Positions 1 through 8,275 of a stretch of DNA of 35,657 bases are shown here, piece by piece (the first letter of the stretch is position 1; each line of letters begins with the position of its first letter). The stretch is taken from the NCBI GenBank assembly GCA_024640465.1, contig JAHEEX010000011.1:1-35657 (forward strand), written 5' to 3'. The notes beneath the pieces were generated by a model. The model had not been told where the DNA came from. It made no database searches and saw nothing but the letters and a program-made list of their open reading frames with translations. Origin of the DNA: Sphingobacteriales bacterium (lineage in GTDB: Bacteria; Bacteroidota; Bacteroidia; Chitinophagales; Chitinophagaceae). Position numbers and translations under genes: made by a program.

Positions 1-1166
1 ATGGTTATGTTTTAAGGTCAAGATTCCTTTTAAAAGCTCATTGGCTTTCAACATTGCTTTATGGCAGGCAAATTCCTGTCAAACTGTTTTTTCTAAGGAT
101 TGATTCAATCGTTAAAGAGTGTAAGCAAAATCACCGTTTAATAGTCAACCTGTCTTTTAGACAATTGGCTAAACAAGCAAACAAGCTAGGCGAATTCGAA
201 GGATTGGATAAAAACTGTAAACAGTTGATATATAACTAGTTGGGACAAATAAAAGGCTTCCTAAAATTGAATTGGATTTTAACGTATTATTACGAATGCT
301 AATGTAATAAAATACATCGTAAATATCTACAAAGAATTTGAAAAAAACAATTTGATAATACCCCCCTTTTAGTGGTATAACTATTTTAAACATTGATAAA
401 CAGTCTTTTATATACAAATTCTCAAAAAAAATATTTTTTTTTTGAAAATTTTTTAAAAATCTGCTTAATCAGGTCCACATCAGGCAAAGGGATTTGAAAT
501 ACGATTAATGGTTTTTTTACTATCATAAAAGAGTCAGATAGAATCATTCAGCATCATTATACATGGTTAAGGCGGAAAGAAAATAAATGACATAAATAAT
601 ATTTCTTTTTATACCTGTAATCCTTTTCGTATCTGTTTGTATTTAAACCACGCTGCCGACACTAAACGTATCAATTTGACTGACCGAAGAAATTGAACTT
701 TTTCAACACAGCGCCTTTGATAACACTACTTTATTTTGCTTATACGCTGTGAATATACCCTCCTGCAAAACCTGGGTATGAACTCGTCTTTAAACCAGCT
801 GGTAATCTATGACTACTAAACTATTTACAGAATCTAACTTTTATAGCTTTTCCGGAAATATGGCCAAAATTATTCTGTGATAGTCTACCCCCACAAGGAT
901 CCCTGTTTCCAATCCTAAATTTCTTATATTGCGGCATGTTTTCCAATAAACATATCCATAGAACCCGATTAATGCTGCCGTACTTTTTGAATATGATTGC
1001 AGCGGGTGAAGGCAGTCTGCCCGATTACTAAGTGTATTCCTTCAATTTTTTTTGGGCTTTACTTATTGTACAGCATTACTATTGTACAATTAAGTGTCAT
1101 AACAAAAGCCTGGTATCCTACCCTCCATCGTTTCAATATTTTATTCCTGAAATTAAATAGATATAT
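1..1166. other. AT-rich stretch without a convincing gene
   Basis: The ORFs listed here (54-239, 169-417, 997-1203) are short, lack recognisable motifs and partly rely on TTG starts. There is a run of A and T tracts at about 420-460. A further open minus-strand frame of about 64 codons (roughly 841-1048) has no ATG. I see no tRNA, transposase or promoter of clear quality. The stretch may be decayed sequence or a long upstream region of the arginine deiminase gene. Confidence 0.5.
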
Positions 1167-2681
1167 ATGTCTCAGCATAATTACTACGTTGAAAATGAAT
1201 TAGGCCGATTACGAAAGCTGATTATTCACAGCCCGGACGGCGGCATTGGAAAAATCATACCCGGCACTTTTGCCGATAACCTCTACGATGATATTGTGCA
1301 CCTTGAAAGCATGCAGAAAGAATACAATCACTATGTAAAATTGTTATTGTACTTTTTAGACCGTGAAAAAATTGAATACATAAAAAATTACCAGGATACT
1401 GCACCGGCAGAAAAAAAAGCATGGTGCTTTATTCCAGGCAAAACCGAATATTTTAACAGTGATAAAGTACTGGATACCCAGCAATTGCTGGGCGAAATGA
1501 TCAAAGACGAAAAAATAAAACTCCGCTTAATATCTGCCATCTGCTCCTATGAAGAATCCAGTTTTGCCATACAACAGAAACTGGAACAGATTACAGATGC
1601 TGCCTTCCTGGCAAAAGTTTTTATTACAGGCGTTTTACCTGCCGAAGCCAATGGCACTGATGAAGACCAGTTTATATTTCCCCCGGTTCCAAATTTTATC
1701 TTTACCAGGGATATTGGCATCATGGTAAAAGACCACATTCTGCTAAGCCGCATGGCTACCGTGGCAAGAAGAAGGGAATCCTTACTTACAAAATTTTTGT
1801 CGCTATACAATTTCTTTAAAACCGATCCCCAAAAAGTAATGGAGATCATTGAAGAGAGTGATTTCTTTTTGTACGAAGAAGAGGAGCGAAAACACCGCAT
1901 CATCAGTATTGAAGGCGGGGATGTAATGATGATCCATCCAAAGCATTTTGTAATAGGATGCAGCATCAGAACTTCTTCCAGTGCGGTTAATGAAATCATT
2001 CATACCATATTCAGCAAGCCGGAACTGGGCATTGAAAAAATTTCTGTGGTAAAGATCCCCAAGAACCGTGCTCAGATGCATATTGACACCATTTTTACCC
2101 AGGTGAAAAGAAATGTTTGGGTATTATATGGCCGGTTTTCTGAAAGAATATTAAGGGATGAGCATATCAGCAGGCATAGTTATATCAATAAACTTTCGCA
2201 CCAGTTTCGTCCGCTTGAAATGGAACAGGTGGAAATATTACAATATTATAAACCTGCGGGCGAACCCTATATTAAAACAAAGGAGTACAGTATTACGGAA
2301 AAACTGCCAGGCATTGAATCACTCCTACGGAAAATTAGCGTGGAAGATTTTGGAGCCAAACCGGAAGAGGTGAAAATTATTTATAGTGGCGGCAATGTGT
2401 TTCCGCATGACGAACGGGAACAATGGACAGACAGTTGTAACGTTGTAGCGTTGAAAGAAGGTGTGGTGATTGGATACGACCGTAACGATATGACTGCGGA
2501 AGCATTTAAAGCCGCAGGATTCCAGGTGTTAACCACAACCGAAGCTTTTGAGAAATTTGAAAATGGTACAGAGCCTGATAGTATGACAGACACCTTAATT
2601 TTACTGCCATCAGCAGAATTATCAAGGGCAAGAGGCGGCAGCCATTGCATGAGTATGCCATTACTGAGAGATGTTTTGTAA
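1167..2681 (+). CDS. Arginine deiminase family protein
   Basis: This is a predicted guanidino-group hydrolase that would convert arginine to citrulline and ammonia in the cytoplasm. Family signatures appear in the expected order: FTRDIG near residue 180, EGGDVMMI near 250, MHIDTIFT near 307 (the HxD catalytic pair) and GGSHCMSMPL near the C-terminus with the nucleophilic cysteine. At 504 residues it is longer than the usual deiminase of about 400, the extra length lying mostly in the N-terminal and central parts. No signal peptide is visible. The ATG at 1167 is the first in frame, with weak ribosome-binding context as is common in Bacteroidota. The next gene on the same strand is a CtlX-like citrulline hydrolase, which supports a shared arginine or citrulline pathway, although a 480-nt gap with a palindromic element separates them. 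The family is well supported; arginine as the substrate is inferred. Confidence 0.88.
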   Translation: MSQHNYYVENELGRLRKLIIHSPDGGIGKIIPGTFADNLYDDIVHLESMQKEYNHYVKLLLYFLDREKIEYIKNYQDTAPAEKKAWCFIPGKTEYFNSDKVLDTQQLLGEMIKDEKIKLRLISAICSYEESSFAIQQKLEQITDAAFLAKVFITGVLPAEANGTDEDQFIFPPVPNFIFTRDIGIMVKDHILLSRMATVARRRESLLTKFLSLYNFFKTDPQKVMEIIEESDFFLYEEEERKHRIISIEGGDVMMIHPKHFVIGCSIRTSSSAVNEIIHTIFSKPELGIEKISVVKIPKNRAQMHIDTIFTQVKRNVWVLYGRFSERILRDEHISRHSYINKLSHQFRPLEMEQVEILQYYKPAGEPYIKTKEYSITEKLPGIESLLRKISVEDFGAKPEEVKIIYSGGNVFPHDEREQWTDSCNVVALKEGVVIGYDRNDMTAEAFKAAGFQVLTTTEAFEKFENGTEPDSMTDTLILLPSAELSRARGGSHCMSMPLLRDVL

Positions 2682-3164
2682 AGCAGGCATAATGACCCTT
2701 TATAATTTGTTATTTGTTATTGGCAACCTGTTGTGTTCTTGAAATATTTAATATAAAATAATACTAGTGCTTTCATATTATTATTTAAGTTCTTTGAGTT
2801 TTAAATGAAAGATTTGGAGAAGTTATGTCCCCCCTCTGGAGGGGGTGAATTTCGAACTGAAGACATACTCAAGCTTTAGGGGGAGGACGTCCTCCCCCTA
2901 AAGCACTACAGTAAAATGCCTCCGCAGTTCACCCCCTCCAGAGGGGGACATAACAGCCCTTCCTCCGCAACTATATAAATAAAAATGTGATATATTTTTA
3001 AACTATTCAGAAAGTCAGGTTTACCATTTTATATTATTTAATACAGAAATAATTATGATGGAGCACTTCTAATATGAAAAAATATTTATTGCCTGTTTTA
3101 ATAGTGCAACTTAATATTAGAAGTTGTTATATATAAAATATTTTGTAAGCTAAAAAAAGAAAAG
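2682..3164. other. Intergenic region with nested palindromes
   Basis: The region between the deiminase and ctlX contains a nested palindromic element (2822-2954, listed separately) and an 11-bp perfect inverted repeat with arms 3065-3075 and 3114-3124. A 20-codon reading frame, 3074-3136, starts MKKYLLPVL and resembles the beginning of an exported protein, but it is too short to call. No clear TAnnTTTG box precedes ctlX. Confidence 0.5.
2822..2954. repeat. Nested palindromic intergenic element
   Basis: The outer arms 2822-2849 and 2928-2954 are inverted copies differing by one C/G; each arm is itself a hairpin of the form CCCCCTCTGGAGGGGG. Inside them lies a perfect 32-nt palindrome, 2873-2904, with half-site GCTTTAGGGGGAGGAC. 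The whole could fold as a cruciform or a branched RNA. It begins 141 nt after the stop of the deiminase gene and could act as a transcription terminator or processing signal. The hairpin-pair design recurs at 16801-17059, so it appears to be a family of REP or MITE-like elements. Confidence 0.8.
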
Positions 3165-4106
3165 ATGTCAGAAATAAATCTCAGAAAACAAACAACACCA
3201 CATATCTTAATGATAAAACCCGTTGGGTTTGATTTTAACGCGGAAACTGCCGTAAACAATGCTTTTCAACAAAAGGGAAGTAATGAAAATGCACAGCAAA
3301 AAGCAGCCACTGAGTTTGATGGTTTTGTACAGAAACTAACTGATGCCGGAGTGGATATAATGGTAGTTCAGGATACCCCGGTACCACACACACCAGACAG
3401 TATTTTCCCCAACAACTGGATCAGCTTCCACCAGGATGGCTCTTTGATCCTCTATCCCATGTATGCTGCAAACAGAAGGGCAGAACGTAAAGCACAGGTA
3501 GTAGCCGCCATCGCTTCAAGATTCGAAATTGGTAACCATATAGATTTTACAGACGCTGAACAGCAAAATAAGTTTTTAGAAGGCACTGGCAGTATGGTGC
3601 TTGACAGGGAAAATAAGATTGCTTATGCCTGTCTCTCACCGCGCACTGATAAGCAATTATTTGAAGACTGGTGCATACAAACGCAGTACACACCCTGCAG
3701 CTTTTATAGTGTAGATGAAACAGGTGGTGAAATTTATCACACTAATGTGATGATGTGCGTGGCAGATAAATTTGTTGTGATTTGTTTAGACAGTATCAGG
3801 AAAGCAGAAGAACGAAAACAGGTAGTTGATACTATTTCCAAAAGCGGAAAGAAAATCATTGAAATAAACTACAACCAGATGAACCACTTTGCTGGTAATA
3901 TGCTGCAGGTGGAAAATAAAAGTGGCGAAAAGATATTGGTCATGAGCAGCCAGGCCTATCATGCATTAAGCCCTGAACAAGTAAAACAATTGGAAAATTT
4001 TAATCGTATACTGCATGCTGATTTAACAACTATTGAAACAAATGGAGGTGGCAGTGCCAGGTGTATGATGGCAGAAATTTTCTTGCCGGAAAAACCAATT
4101 AAATAG
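3165..4106 (+). CDS. ctlX: Citrulline utilization hydrolase CtlX-like (deiminase superfamily)
   Basis: The protein belongs to the amidinotransferase/deiminase fold. The N-terminus ILMIKPVGFDFNAETAVNNAF is characteristic of the CtlX group, which hydrolyses citrulline to ornithine with release of ammonia and CO2. Other landmarks are DSIFPNNWISF near residue 80, EGTGSMVLDR near 140, YHTNVMMCVADKFVVIC near 187 and GGGSARCMMAEIFLP at the C-terminus with the nucleophilic cysteine. The length of 313 residues is normal for the family, and there is no signal peptide. The ATG at 3165 follows an A/G-rich AAAAAAAGAAAAG tract. The position behind an arginine deiminase suggests the two act in series. Membership in the CtlX group is well supported; citrulline hydrolysis has not been shown for this protein. 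Confidence 0.88.
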   Translation: MSEINLRKQTTPHILMIKPVGFDFNAETAVNNAFQQKGSNENAQQKAATEFDGFVQKLTDAGVDIMVVQDTPVPHTPDSIFPNNWISFHQDGSLILYPMYAANRRAERKAQVVAAIASRFEIGNHIDFTDAEQQNKFLEGTGSMVLDRENKIAYACLSPRTDKQLFEDWCIQTQYTPCSFYSVDETGGEIYHTNVMMCVADKFVVICLDSIRKAEERKQVVDTISKSGKKIIEINYNQMNHFAGNMLQVENKSGEKILVMSSQAYHALSPEQVKQLENFNRILHADLTTIETNGGGSARCMMAEIFLPEKPIK

Positions 4107-4168
4107 TTTGAAAACGGAAAAGGTTTATGACCGATCTTCATTTCCTTTGCGTCTTAGCGGTAAAATAG

Positions 4169-5926
4169 TTACCCCAGCAAACGCCTTTTAATGGCCCTGC
4201 CTATAAATCGCATTTTCTGCGCCAGCGGCATTCTACCCAGGTTTACTGAAATCGCTCCCTTGGTTAGCATGGTTCGCTGGCTGTAATCGATTTTAACATT
4301 AACCAGAACGGATCGCCCCGACTGGTAAATACCGAATGCCTCATCCATGCGGGCATCCAGTTCCATATCGCTGGCAATTTCCAGGAATGCCATACCCGCC
4401 ATCATGGCAAGCCCTTCGAAACGGATCTTATCACTGAGAATGGTGCAGGTTTTCCGGTTCAGCGGAATTTCCTGGAACTGAGCGATCTGTCCCAGTTCCC
4501 CGTCGTTGAAGATGAAAATCAATACAGGTATGTCATAAGCAGAAGCCGTTACCAGTTCAAGTCCTGTCATTAGCATGGCACCGTCGCCCACTATGGAGAT
4601 CACCTGTTTGTCTGGATTGTTGAGTTTGGCGCCAATGGTTGCAGGGATACAATATCCCATACAGTTAAAATCGGTGGGTGAAATAAAGTGCCGGGGTCGG
4701 TTAACGGGAAATAACTCAGCGGTGAGGAATGTATGTTGCCCGTCATCGGTTACAATGATTACATCTTCGGCTGCTCTTCGTTGTAAGGCCCGGAAAAAAT
4801 GTCCGGGCTGCACAGTGTCTGTACGGTCTTTGTGTATCCATTGCTGAGCATAAGTTTCATTAAGTTGGCGAATCTGCCCGGTAACTTCGTTTAACCGGTT
4901 CCGTGAGGAATATCCCCGCTTGCCCAGTTCCATATGCAGGGCCTTAATGAATGCTTTTCCATCACATGCCACCGTAAGTGTTGCCGGGAAGTTTCGATTA
5001 AACACATCCCGATTGATATCCACATGGATGAGGTTTTTGGGCGGGTCCAGCGCATAACTGGCCGTAGCCACTTCCCCGAAACGTGCGCCAACAGTCAGGA
5101 GAAAATCATGATTTTTCAGTGCCCACTGACCGGAAGGTTTCGCACCTTTCCCGATGCCTGTTGAAGTAAACAGCGGATGGCTGTTGGGAAAAGCACTTTT
5201 ACCCTGCAATGTGGTGGCAACAGGTGCTGCAAGCATTTCCGCCAGGATAATCGAATCATTAAAAGCATCTACAGCCCCCCACCCCAGGTATAACATAGGA
5301 AACCTTGAAGAGATAATAAGGTCAGCTGCTTTTTCTACTGCGGTTTGATCAGGATGAGTTTCAGCATGGGGTTGCACATAAACAGGCATTTCCTCTACCT
5401 GGCCGGTATACATTAGAATGTCAAGCGGAATATCAATAAACACAGGGCCTGGTTCACCGCTCATCGCTATAGTATATGCATTATAAATCGTGGAGATCAC
5501 TTCAGACTGCCTGGTAACCAAAAAACAAGCCTTGGTAACAGGCTTCGCCATTTCAAGCTGATCGATACCATGCAGTTGATATGCCTGCTCCACATCCCTG
5601 CGCACACCGCCGGAAATGATGAGCATGGGTATTCCATCAAGGTAAGCTTCTGCGATCCCGCTCATCGCATGGGTCAGACCAGCACCAGGAACAATTACCA
5701 GCACACCAATCCCTCCCGTTGTCCGCGAAGTAGCATCTCCCATGAAGCTCGCACAGCCTTCATGTGTGACCAGCACCGGGGTGATCTGCCGGCTTTCATG
5801 CAGGGCATCATAGATTTCCGTTGTATGCGTACCCGGAATGCCGTATGTGTATCTTACACCAAGTTGTTCAAGTGCAAACACTGCCAGTTGGGCGCCTGTC
5901 TTTTTCATGCTTTTTGGTTTGATCAT
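4169..5926 (-). CDS. Thiamine-diphosphate-dependent enzyme, acetolactate-synthase-like
   Basis: The 585 residues have the three-domain architecture of the acetolactate synthase/pyruvate oxidase group. The N-terminal Pyr domain includes YGIPGTHTTEIYDAL and the catalytic glutamate in VTHEGCASFMGD. The C-terminal PP domain has the ThDP motif VGDGAMLMTGLELV through FIFND, followed by GELGQIAQFQ, which matches the synthase-like pattern. The gene starts 17 nt after the FMN-dependent 2-hydroxyacid dehydrogenase stop, so the two are very probably one transcript; an alternative start is MKKTGAQ six codons in. If the upstream enzyme makes pyruvate from lactate, this one could condense or decarboxylate it. 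No small regulatory subunit or other ilv gene lies nearby, which argues against a biosynthetic acetolactate synthase. The exact substrate is unknown. Confidence 0.85.
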   Translation of the reverse strand: MIKPKSMKKTGAQLAVFALEQLGVRYTYGIPGTHTTEIYDALHESRQITPVLVTHEGCASFMGDATSRTTGGIGVLVIVPGAGLTHAMSGIAEAYLDGIPMLIISGGVRRDVEQAYQLHGIDQLEMAKPVTKACFLVTRQSEVISTIYNAYTIAMSGEPGPVFIDIPLDILMYTGQVEEMPVYVQPHAETHPDQTAVEKAADLIISSRFPMLYLGWGAVDAFNDSIILAEMLAAPVATTLQGKSAFPNSHPLFTSTGIGKGAKPSGQWALKNHDFLLTVGARFGEVATASYALDPPKNLIHVDINRDVFNRNFPATLTVACDGKAFIKALHMELGKRGYSSRNRLNEVTGQIRQLNETYAQQWIHKDRTDTVQPGHFFRALQRRAAEDVIIVTDDGQHTFLTAELFPVNRPRHFISPTDFNCMGYCIPATIGAKLNNPDKQVISIVGDGAMLMTGLELVTASAYDIPVLIFIFNDGELGQIAQFQEIPLNRKTCTILSDKIRFEGLAMMAGMAFLEIASDMELDARMDEAFGIYQSGRSVLVNVKIDYSQRTMLTKGAISVNLGRMPLAQKMRFIGRAIKRRLLG

Positions 5927-5943
5927 TTCCCCTTCGTTCCGGA

Positions 5944-7098
5944 TCAGGGTATGCGTTTCCGTAAGTAATGAGGTCCAAGTTCATGTATATCTGAACATCC
6001 AATGAGTTGCATCACCCTGACCATTTCTTCCCGGAGAATATCGTAACACCTCGATACACCTTTTTCACCCCCGGCACCCAGGCCATACATGTAAGCCCTT
6101 CCAATAAGGCAGGCTTTTGCACCCAGCGCCAGCGCTTTGATCACATCTGATCCACGGGATATGCCTCCGTCTATCAGCACTTCAATATCCTTACCCACCA
6201 CATCCACAATCTCTGGCAATAGGTCAAGTGTAGCAGGTGCTCCATCCAGCTGCCGGCCGCCATGATTCGAAATTACAATACCACTGGCACCCATCTCCGC
6301 TGCTAAAATCGCGTCTTCCTTGCATTGGATTCCCTTCAGTATAAATTTTCCTCCCCAGGATTTCATCAAATCACGCGCATCCTCCCAGGTGACAGATGGA
6401 TTAAACTGCTCGTTCACTGTCTCCAGTACTTTGTCTACCAGCGCCCCGTGCGGAAGGTGCTCCAACATATTCGCCATCCGCCATTTAGCTTGTGTCAGAT
6501 AATGATAGAGCCAGGCAGGTTTGATGATGGCAGACCGGGCCAAATTCCATTTTAACCTTGCAGCATGGCCATGCCCATGTCGAAGATCCCGCTCACGTTT
6601 ACCAAATGCTGCAAGGTCTACCGCCAGCATAATCCCGTCGTAGTTCATTTTCCGGCATCTTTGCATAAAATCGTTCACCATCTTTCGGTTATGCCAAACA
6701 TATACCTGGAAAAACAGTGGGCCCTTGGTAGCCTTCGCGATATCTTCGATGGAAGTAGTAGCCACTGATGAAAGGGTATACGCAGTCCCTGCGCGGTGGG
6801 AAGCCTTTGCCACAGCCAGTTCCCCTTCGTGGTGAAACATCCTTGTCATGCCTGTAGGGGCTGACATTACCGGGATGTCGATATTAATGCCTTGCACTGT
6901 AGTGGAAAGATTAACCGTGGAAACATCCCTTAGTGTCCGAGGAAGAAAGGAGTAGTTGCTGAATGCTTCTCGGTTCCACCTTGCAGTTATTTCATCTTCA
7001 GCACTGCCCTCGATATAGTCAAACAATACAGAAGGCATGCGGGCAAGCGCTGCGGCCCGCAGATCGGCAATGGAATGACACTGGTTAATTCTGGACAT
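5944..7098 (-). CDS. FMN-dependent alpha-hydroxy-acid dehydrogenase/oxidase (L-lactate dehydrogenase type)
   Basis: The protein would oxidise an L-2-hydroxyacid to the 2-oxoacid with FMN, as in the LldD/glycolate oxidase/mandelate dehydrogenase family. Landmarks are FDYIEGSAEDE near residue 26, PVMSAPTGMTRMFH near 75 (flavin binding), FFQVYVW near 130, the active-site motif SNHGGRQLDGAPATLDLLP near 275 with catalytic His and Arg, and LIDGGISRGSDVIKALALGA near 310. Its 384 residues are the normal family length. It is the first gene of a pair with the ThDP-dependent enzyme, 17 nt downstream. The AraC-type regulator gene ends 189 nt upstream on the same strand and is a plausible controller. Lactate is the most likely substrate by family frequency, but the residues that separate lactate from other hydroxyacids cannot be judged by eye. 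Confidence 0.88.
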   Translation of the reverse strand: MSRINQCHSIADLRAAALARMPSVLFDYIEGSAEDEITARWNREAFSNYSFLPRTLRDVSTVNLSTTVQGINIDIPVMSAPTGMTRMFHHEGELAVAKASHRAGTAYTLSSVATTSIEDIAKATKGPLFFQVYVWHNRKMVNDFMQRCRKMNYDGIMLAVDLAAFGKRERDLRHGHGHAARLKWNLARSAIIKPAWLYHYLTQAKWRMANMLEHLPHGALVDKVLETVNEQFNPSVTWEDARDLMKSWGGKFILKGIQCKEDAILAAEMGASGIVISNHGGRQLDGAPATLDLLPEIVDVVGKDIEVLIDGGISRGSDVIKALALGAKACLIGRAYMYGLGAGGEKGVSRCYDILREEMVRVMQLIGCSDIHELGPHYLRKRIP

Positions 7099-7258
7099 TT
7101 TATCTGTAAGCTAAATACCGATCCCGACATTTTTTATGATGCTGGTCAGTATATGATATTTAACCGCGAAGGCACAAGGGGAATTGGCGTCCTTTGGGCT
7201 GTTATTTCGCAGTTGTTAGTACCCGCCCGAGTGCTTCTTCTACAAAATGTATCTTGCT

Positions 7259-7279
7259 CCGGCGCCAACAACACGCCGG
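7259..7279. terminator. Weak GC-rich hairpin behind the AraC gene
   Basis: CCGGCG and CGCCGG form a perfect 6-bp stem around a 9-nt loop, just downstream of the stop of the minus-strand AraC gene. There is no convincing U-tract on that strand, so termination is only a possibility. Confidence 0.3.
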
Positions 7280-7287
7280 AAATTTGT

Positions 7288-8160
7288 TTAGTAATAAGTC
7301 CTGGAATATTCCTTTCTGTATTCCAACGGTGTTTTCCCGGTTAACGCTTTGAATTGCCTGTTGAAATAAGAAAAATTATTAAATCCGCTTTCATAACAAA
7401 CTGCCGAAACACTGATGTCCTTTTCTGATAAAAGGTATGTTGCATGAGTTATTCTCACATCGTTTACAAATTGAGAAAAAGTCTTTTTTGTACGCCGCTT
7501 AAAATAACGGCAGAAAGCTGCTTCATTGAGAAATGCAAGAGCAGCTGCTTTTTTAGATGTAATATCTTCAGTAAAACCTTCCAGTATATATTTATAAACG
7601 GCATCGAGCTTTGAAAAATCAGTGTCGCCGGTATCAGTCTTGTACTTATCGTTGCCTATGATTGTCAGCTGATTTTTTTTGAGCAGAGAAACTTTATCCA
7701 GGAGTTCAAATAATACCAGCAGTGATTTGACTCCTTTTTTTTGGGTAATCTCAGTCAGCAGTGAATGCATTTTTTTATCCGGGTTATTGATAATGATTCC
7801 TCCAAAAGATAATTTCAACAGCTCCAGTATTTTTTTGAATTCGGGTTTATAAAAAAGTTCCTTTCCCAAAAAGTCTTCAGTAAACTGGACAATGATGGAA
7901 TGTGCTTTTTCACCTGAAAGAACAAACGATTTTTCATTCACAAAATAATGTGCAAACCCAGGACCCAGTAAATAAAGGTTCCCTTCCGAAAAATTCAGTA
8001 AGCGGTCTCCGCCATAAAATTTCCCCCGGCCTTTAATAATATAAGTGAATTCGTACCCCCGATGAAAATGATAAGGTGCCCCAAATTGGGAGGCTTTTTC
8101 CTGTTTTACAATAAAACTTGAATCTGCGGAGGATGTAAGTTCCCGGAAGACTTTTTTCAT
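7288..8160 (-). CDS. AraC family transcriptional regulator with N-terminal cupin domain
   Basis: The N-terminal part has a cupin-like sensor region (PYHFHRGYEFTYIIKGRGKF, then FSEGNLYLLGPGFAHYF) of the type that binds sugars or related small molecules. The last 100 residues are a two-helix-turn-helix AraC domain, with KKAAALAFLNEAAFCRYFKR and DISVSAVCYESGFNNFSYFN as the helices and the usual TGKTPLEYRK ending. The ORF track extends the frame to 8379, but those extra 73 codons overlap the divergent gene and have no family similarity. I therefore chose the ATG at 8160, which is preceded by AAAAGGATTC and gives 290 residues, a normal family length. The gene sits between a leftward hydroxyacid/ThDP pair and a rightward sugar-acid operon, and probably regulates one or both. 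Confidence 0.88.
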   Translation of the reverse strand: MKKVFRELTSSADSSFIVKQEKASQFGAPYHFHRGYEFTYIIKGRGKFYGGDRLLNFSEGNLYLLGPGFAHYFVNEKSFVLSGEKAHSIIVQFTEDFLGKELFYKPEFKKILELLKLSFGGIIINNPDKKMHSLLTEITQKKGVKSLLVLFELLDKVSLLKKNQLTIIGNDKYKTDTGDTDFSKLDAVYKYILEGFTEDITSKKAAALAFLNEAAFCRYFKRRTKKTFSQFVNDVRITHATYLLSEKDISVSAVCYESGFNNFSYFNRQFKALTGKTPLEYRKEYSRTYY

Positions 8161-8177
8161 TTTTCCATGAATCCTTT

Positions 8178-8195
8178 TACAATGTAAATATTGTA
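8178..8195. promoter_or_regulatory. Possible operator, TACAAT-N6-ATTGTA
   Basis: A perfect 6-bp inverted repeat with a 6-nt spacer lies between the two divergent genes. It covers the expected transcription start of the AraC gene, so it could serve autoregulation. AraC proteins often bind direct repeats instead, and a 6-bp AT-rich repeat can occur by chance. Confidence 0.3.
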
Positions 8196-8196
8196 T

Positions 8197-8204
8197 CAAA
8201 AATA
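8197..8204 (-). promoter_or_regulatory. Candidate -7 box TATTTTTG for the AraC gene
   Basis: The minus strand reads TATTTTTG, a match to the Bacteroidota -7 consensus TAnnTTTG, 36 nt before the chosen ATG. No clear TTG-type -33 element is seen at the expected distance. Confidence 0.45.
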
Positions 8205-8216
8205 GCAAATCCTGTG

Positions 8217-8248
8217 TTTGTCGGGATATATGTATTAAACTAAGTTTG
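8217..8248 (+). promoter_or_regulatory. Bacteroidota-type promoter of the sugar-acid operon
   Basis: TTTG at 8217-8220 and TAAGTTTG at 8241-8248 are separated by 20 nt, an essentially ideal match to the -33/-7 promoter of Bacteroidota primary sigma factor. The start codon at 8276 follows 27 nt downstream. This is the best promoter match I found in the window, and it supports transcription of the rightward operon from this point. Confidence 0.7.
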
Positions 8249-8275
8249 GTAAAAGGTTTACTTAAACAATTGCGC

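Noticed and set aside
841-1048. Open minus-strand frame of about 64 codons with plausible-looking composition
   Set aside because: It has no ATG and no recognisable motif, and lies in AT-rich sequence where it could be a chance opening or a gene fragment.
3074-3136. 20-codon ORF starting MKKYLLPVL upstream of ctlX
   Set aside because: It looks like the start of a lipoprotein but is too short and overlaps an inverted repeat; it may be a remnant.
4169-7098. Mandelate pathway (mandelate dehydrogenase plus benzoylformate decarboxylase)
   Set aside because: The enzyme classes would fit, but the ThDP protein has an acetolactate-synthase-like GELGQIAQFQ region and no aromatic-degradation genes are nearby.
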